Origin: Psychromonas sp. CD1
GTDB lineage: Bacteria; Pseudomonadota; Gammaproteobacteria; Enterobacterales; Psychromonadaceae
Length of the DNA: 64,000 nucleotides
Direction: 5' to 3'
NCBI RefSeq assembly: GCF_002239585.1
Contig: NZ_NDFH01000003.1
Coordinates: 1,251,283 to 1,315,282 of the forward strand
Made by a program: the position numbers and the translations under genes. Shown here piece by piece: positions 62,981 to 64,000 of the stretch (within the stretch, counting starts at the first letter, position 1; every line of letters begins with the position of its first letter). The notes beneath the pieces were generated by a model. It made no database searches, was not told the origin of the DNA, and worked only from the letters and a program-made list of their open reading frames with translations.

Positions 62981-64000
62981 AAGACCTCTCGTAAGTGTGG
63001 AAACTGCGGATTTAAAGCTTGCATTAACAACATTAAAGTACGCGAACCTGCCACACCATCAGAGTCTAAATAATGTGTTTGCTGAAACTGCCTCACCTGT
63101 AAGACTAACGGCCAATCAAAATATTCGTCATTATTTAGTTCAGCACCTTGTAGTGCTATAAATACTTGCTTTAGCCACTGTATGTTTTTGCTTTTTTGTG
63201 AAAATTTAAGACTATTTGTTTCTTTGAAAGGTCTTTTCCATAACAACGTTAAATCACCCTCCCAATAATATTCTAACCATTTTTTGCTTACGGTTATCAA
63301 CTGCTTACCTAACAATAACTGGTATCCCTGATCTATCTTATAAAGAACCACATAAACACCTTGCCCTGCATTTTTTAATGTTAAAATCGCAGGATAATTT
63401 AAATTACTTAATTCAGCCATATTACTACGTATTGAAAAACAGACTAAACTCACGCTCGCACCTTGTGTACAATTTACCTTCTCCGTCGGAATACTATATC
63501 CCCACAATGTATATAGCGTCGCTAAAGCTACAGGATATGTTCCTTTACTCAGATCAAGGGTTGAATAATCAGAAAACCAATGAAACTTATTGACTATCGC
63601 TTGTGTTTCTATTATTTGTTCTGAGATAAAAACGTTTTTATAAAGTCGATTAAGATTAGGCGCTATACTGCTTAAATTGAAGATCACCAATAGCCCTAAC
63701 GTAACGCACAACAATGTCTTCCAATACTGGCCAAATTTACTTGTGCTCGCACTAAAATGCATTTCTATCGCGGCTTGTTGCACAACACGTGCACTAATAG
63801 TCGCTTTATCTTGTGTATAAGCGCTTAATAAACAACGTTCACATAATAAGTTAATTAAGCGTGGAACGCCTTGGCTGTATTTAAATACTTGTACAAAGGC
63901 ACCCTTATCAAATATAGGAAACTGGGCGCCAGCCACACGTAAACGATGTTCAATATAATATTCACATTGTGGTCGAGACAGTGGTAATAAATGATAACGC
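62977..64000 (-). CDS. gspA: Type II secretion ATPase GspA/ExeA (5' end outside window)
   Basis: Peptidoglycan-binding AAA ATPase that partners GspB. The frame runs on past 63936 to the window edge: the stretch RYHLLPLSRPQCEYYIEHRLRVAGAQFPIFDK is typical ExeA, so the GTG near 63936 is internal. What is visible: the end of the AAA domain (YSQGVPRLINLLCERCLLSAY), a membrane helix (YWKTLLCVTLGLLVIFNLS), a C39-like domain, and a peptidoglycan-binding domain at the C-terminus (LVLQVRQFQQTHYLDSDGVAGSRTLMLL). Confidence 0.94.
   Translation of the reverse strand, partial: RYHLLPLSRPQCEYYIEHRLRVAGAQFPIFDKGAFVQVFKYSQGVPRLINLLCERCLLSAYTQDKATISARVVQQAAIEMHFSASTSKFGQYWKTLLCVTLGLLVIFNLSSIAPNLNRLYKNVFISEQIIETQAIVNKFHWFSDYSTLDLSKGTYPVALATLYTLWGYSIPTEKVNCTQGASVSLVCFSIRSNMAELSNLNYPAILTLKNAGQGVYVVLYKIDQGYQLLLGKQLITVSKKWLEYYWEGDLTLLWKRPFKETNSLKFSQKSKNIQWLKQVFIALQGAELNNDEYFDWPLVLQVRQFQQTHYLDSDGVAGSRTLMLLMQALNPQFPHLREVL

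Noticed and set aside
63930-63936. GTG as the start of gspA
   Set aside because: The frame continues upstream with typical ExeA sequence to the window edge, so this codon is internal.

Overview
The window reads as chromosome of a cold- or deep-sea-type marine gammaproteobacterium, close to Psychromonas or Moritella. The evidence is the enterobacterial/Vibrionaceae gene neighbourhoods (murB-birA-thrU-tyrU-glyT; yihA/engB-yihI-hemN; yigZ-trkH-hemG; ygiF beside ygiM), the AT-rich base composition (about 40% G+C by eye) and the CsrB-type RNA. The genus is an inference. No insertion sequence, prophage or CRISPR array was seen.

Bases 1-28,200 are a hydrogen-metabolism island. On the minus strand, hyfABCDEFGHIJ-hycI (13,608 down to 1,727) encodes a membrane-bound, proton-pump-like [NiFe] hydrogenase 4. 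It is followed by hydN-fdhF, whose formate dehydrogenase has an in-frame UGA selenocysteine codon; together these form a formate hydrogenlyase (FHL-2 type). Both transcription units have a sigma-54 -24/-12 promoter and share a 16-bp site 115-135 bp upstream, which points to one FhlA-like activator. The maturation genes follow: hypBA (minus strand, perfect FNR box upstream), then hupE-hypF-hypC-hypD-hypE (plus strand). hypD appears frameshifted near its C-terminus. Next comes a Tat-exported uptake hydrogenase operon, hyaABCD. It ends in two unusual genes: a full-length but catalytically degenerate HypF paralogue and a second hypC.

Between this island and mnmE lies a minus-strand RNA gene (about 28,204-28,620) with roughly 25 GGA motifs, many in hairpin loops. 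It matches the CsrB/CsrC family of CsrA-sequestering RNAs. Then come mnmE, a three-tRNA operon (Thr, Tyr, Gly) and birA-murB.

The right half is housekeeping DNA: nhaA, btuR/cobO, prlC, engB, a dihaem cytochrome c4, yihI, hemN, anmK, nfo, spoT, hemG-trkH-yigZ, dnaB-alr-menC-menE, a yjfIJK-type cluster with a PspA-family protein, the CYTH-CHAD triphosphatase ygiF, a phosphate transport pair (DUF47-pitA), ygiM, and the T2SS assembly genes gspB/gspA (gspA runs off the right edge). Three short tandem duplications (41, 52 and 27 bp) sit just upstream of the cytochrome c4, DUF47-pitA and ygiM genes.
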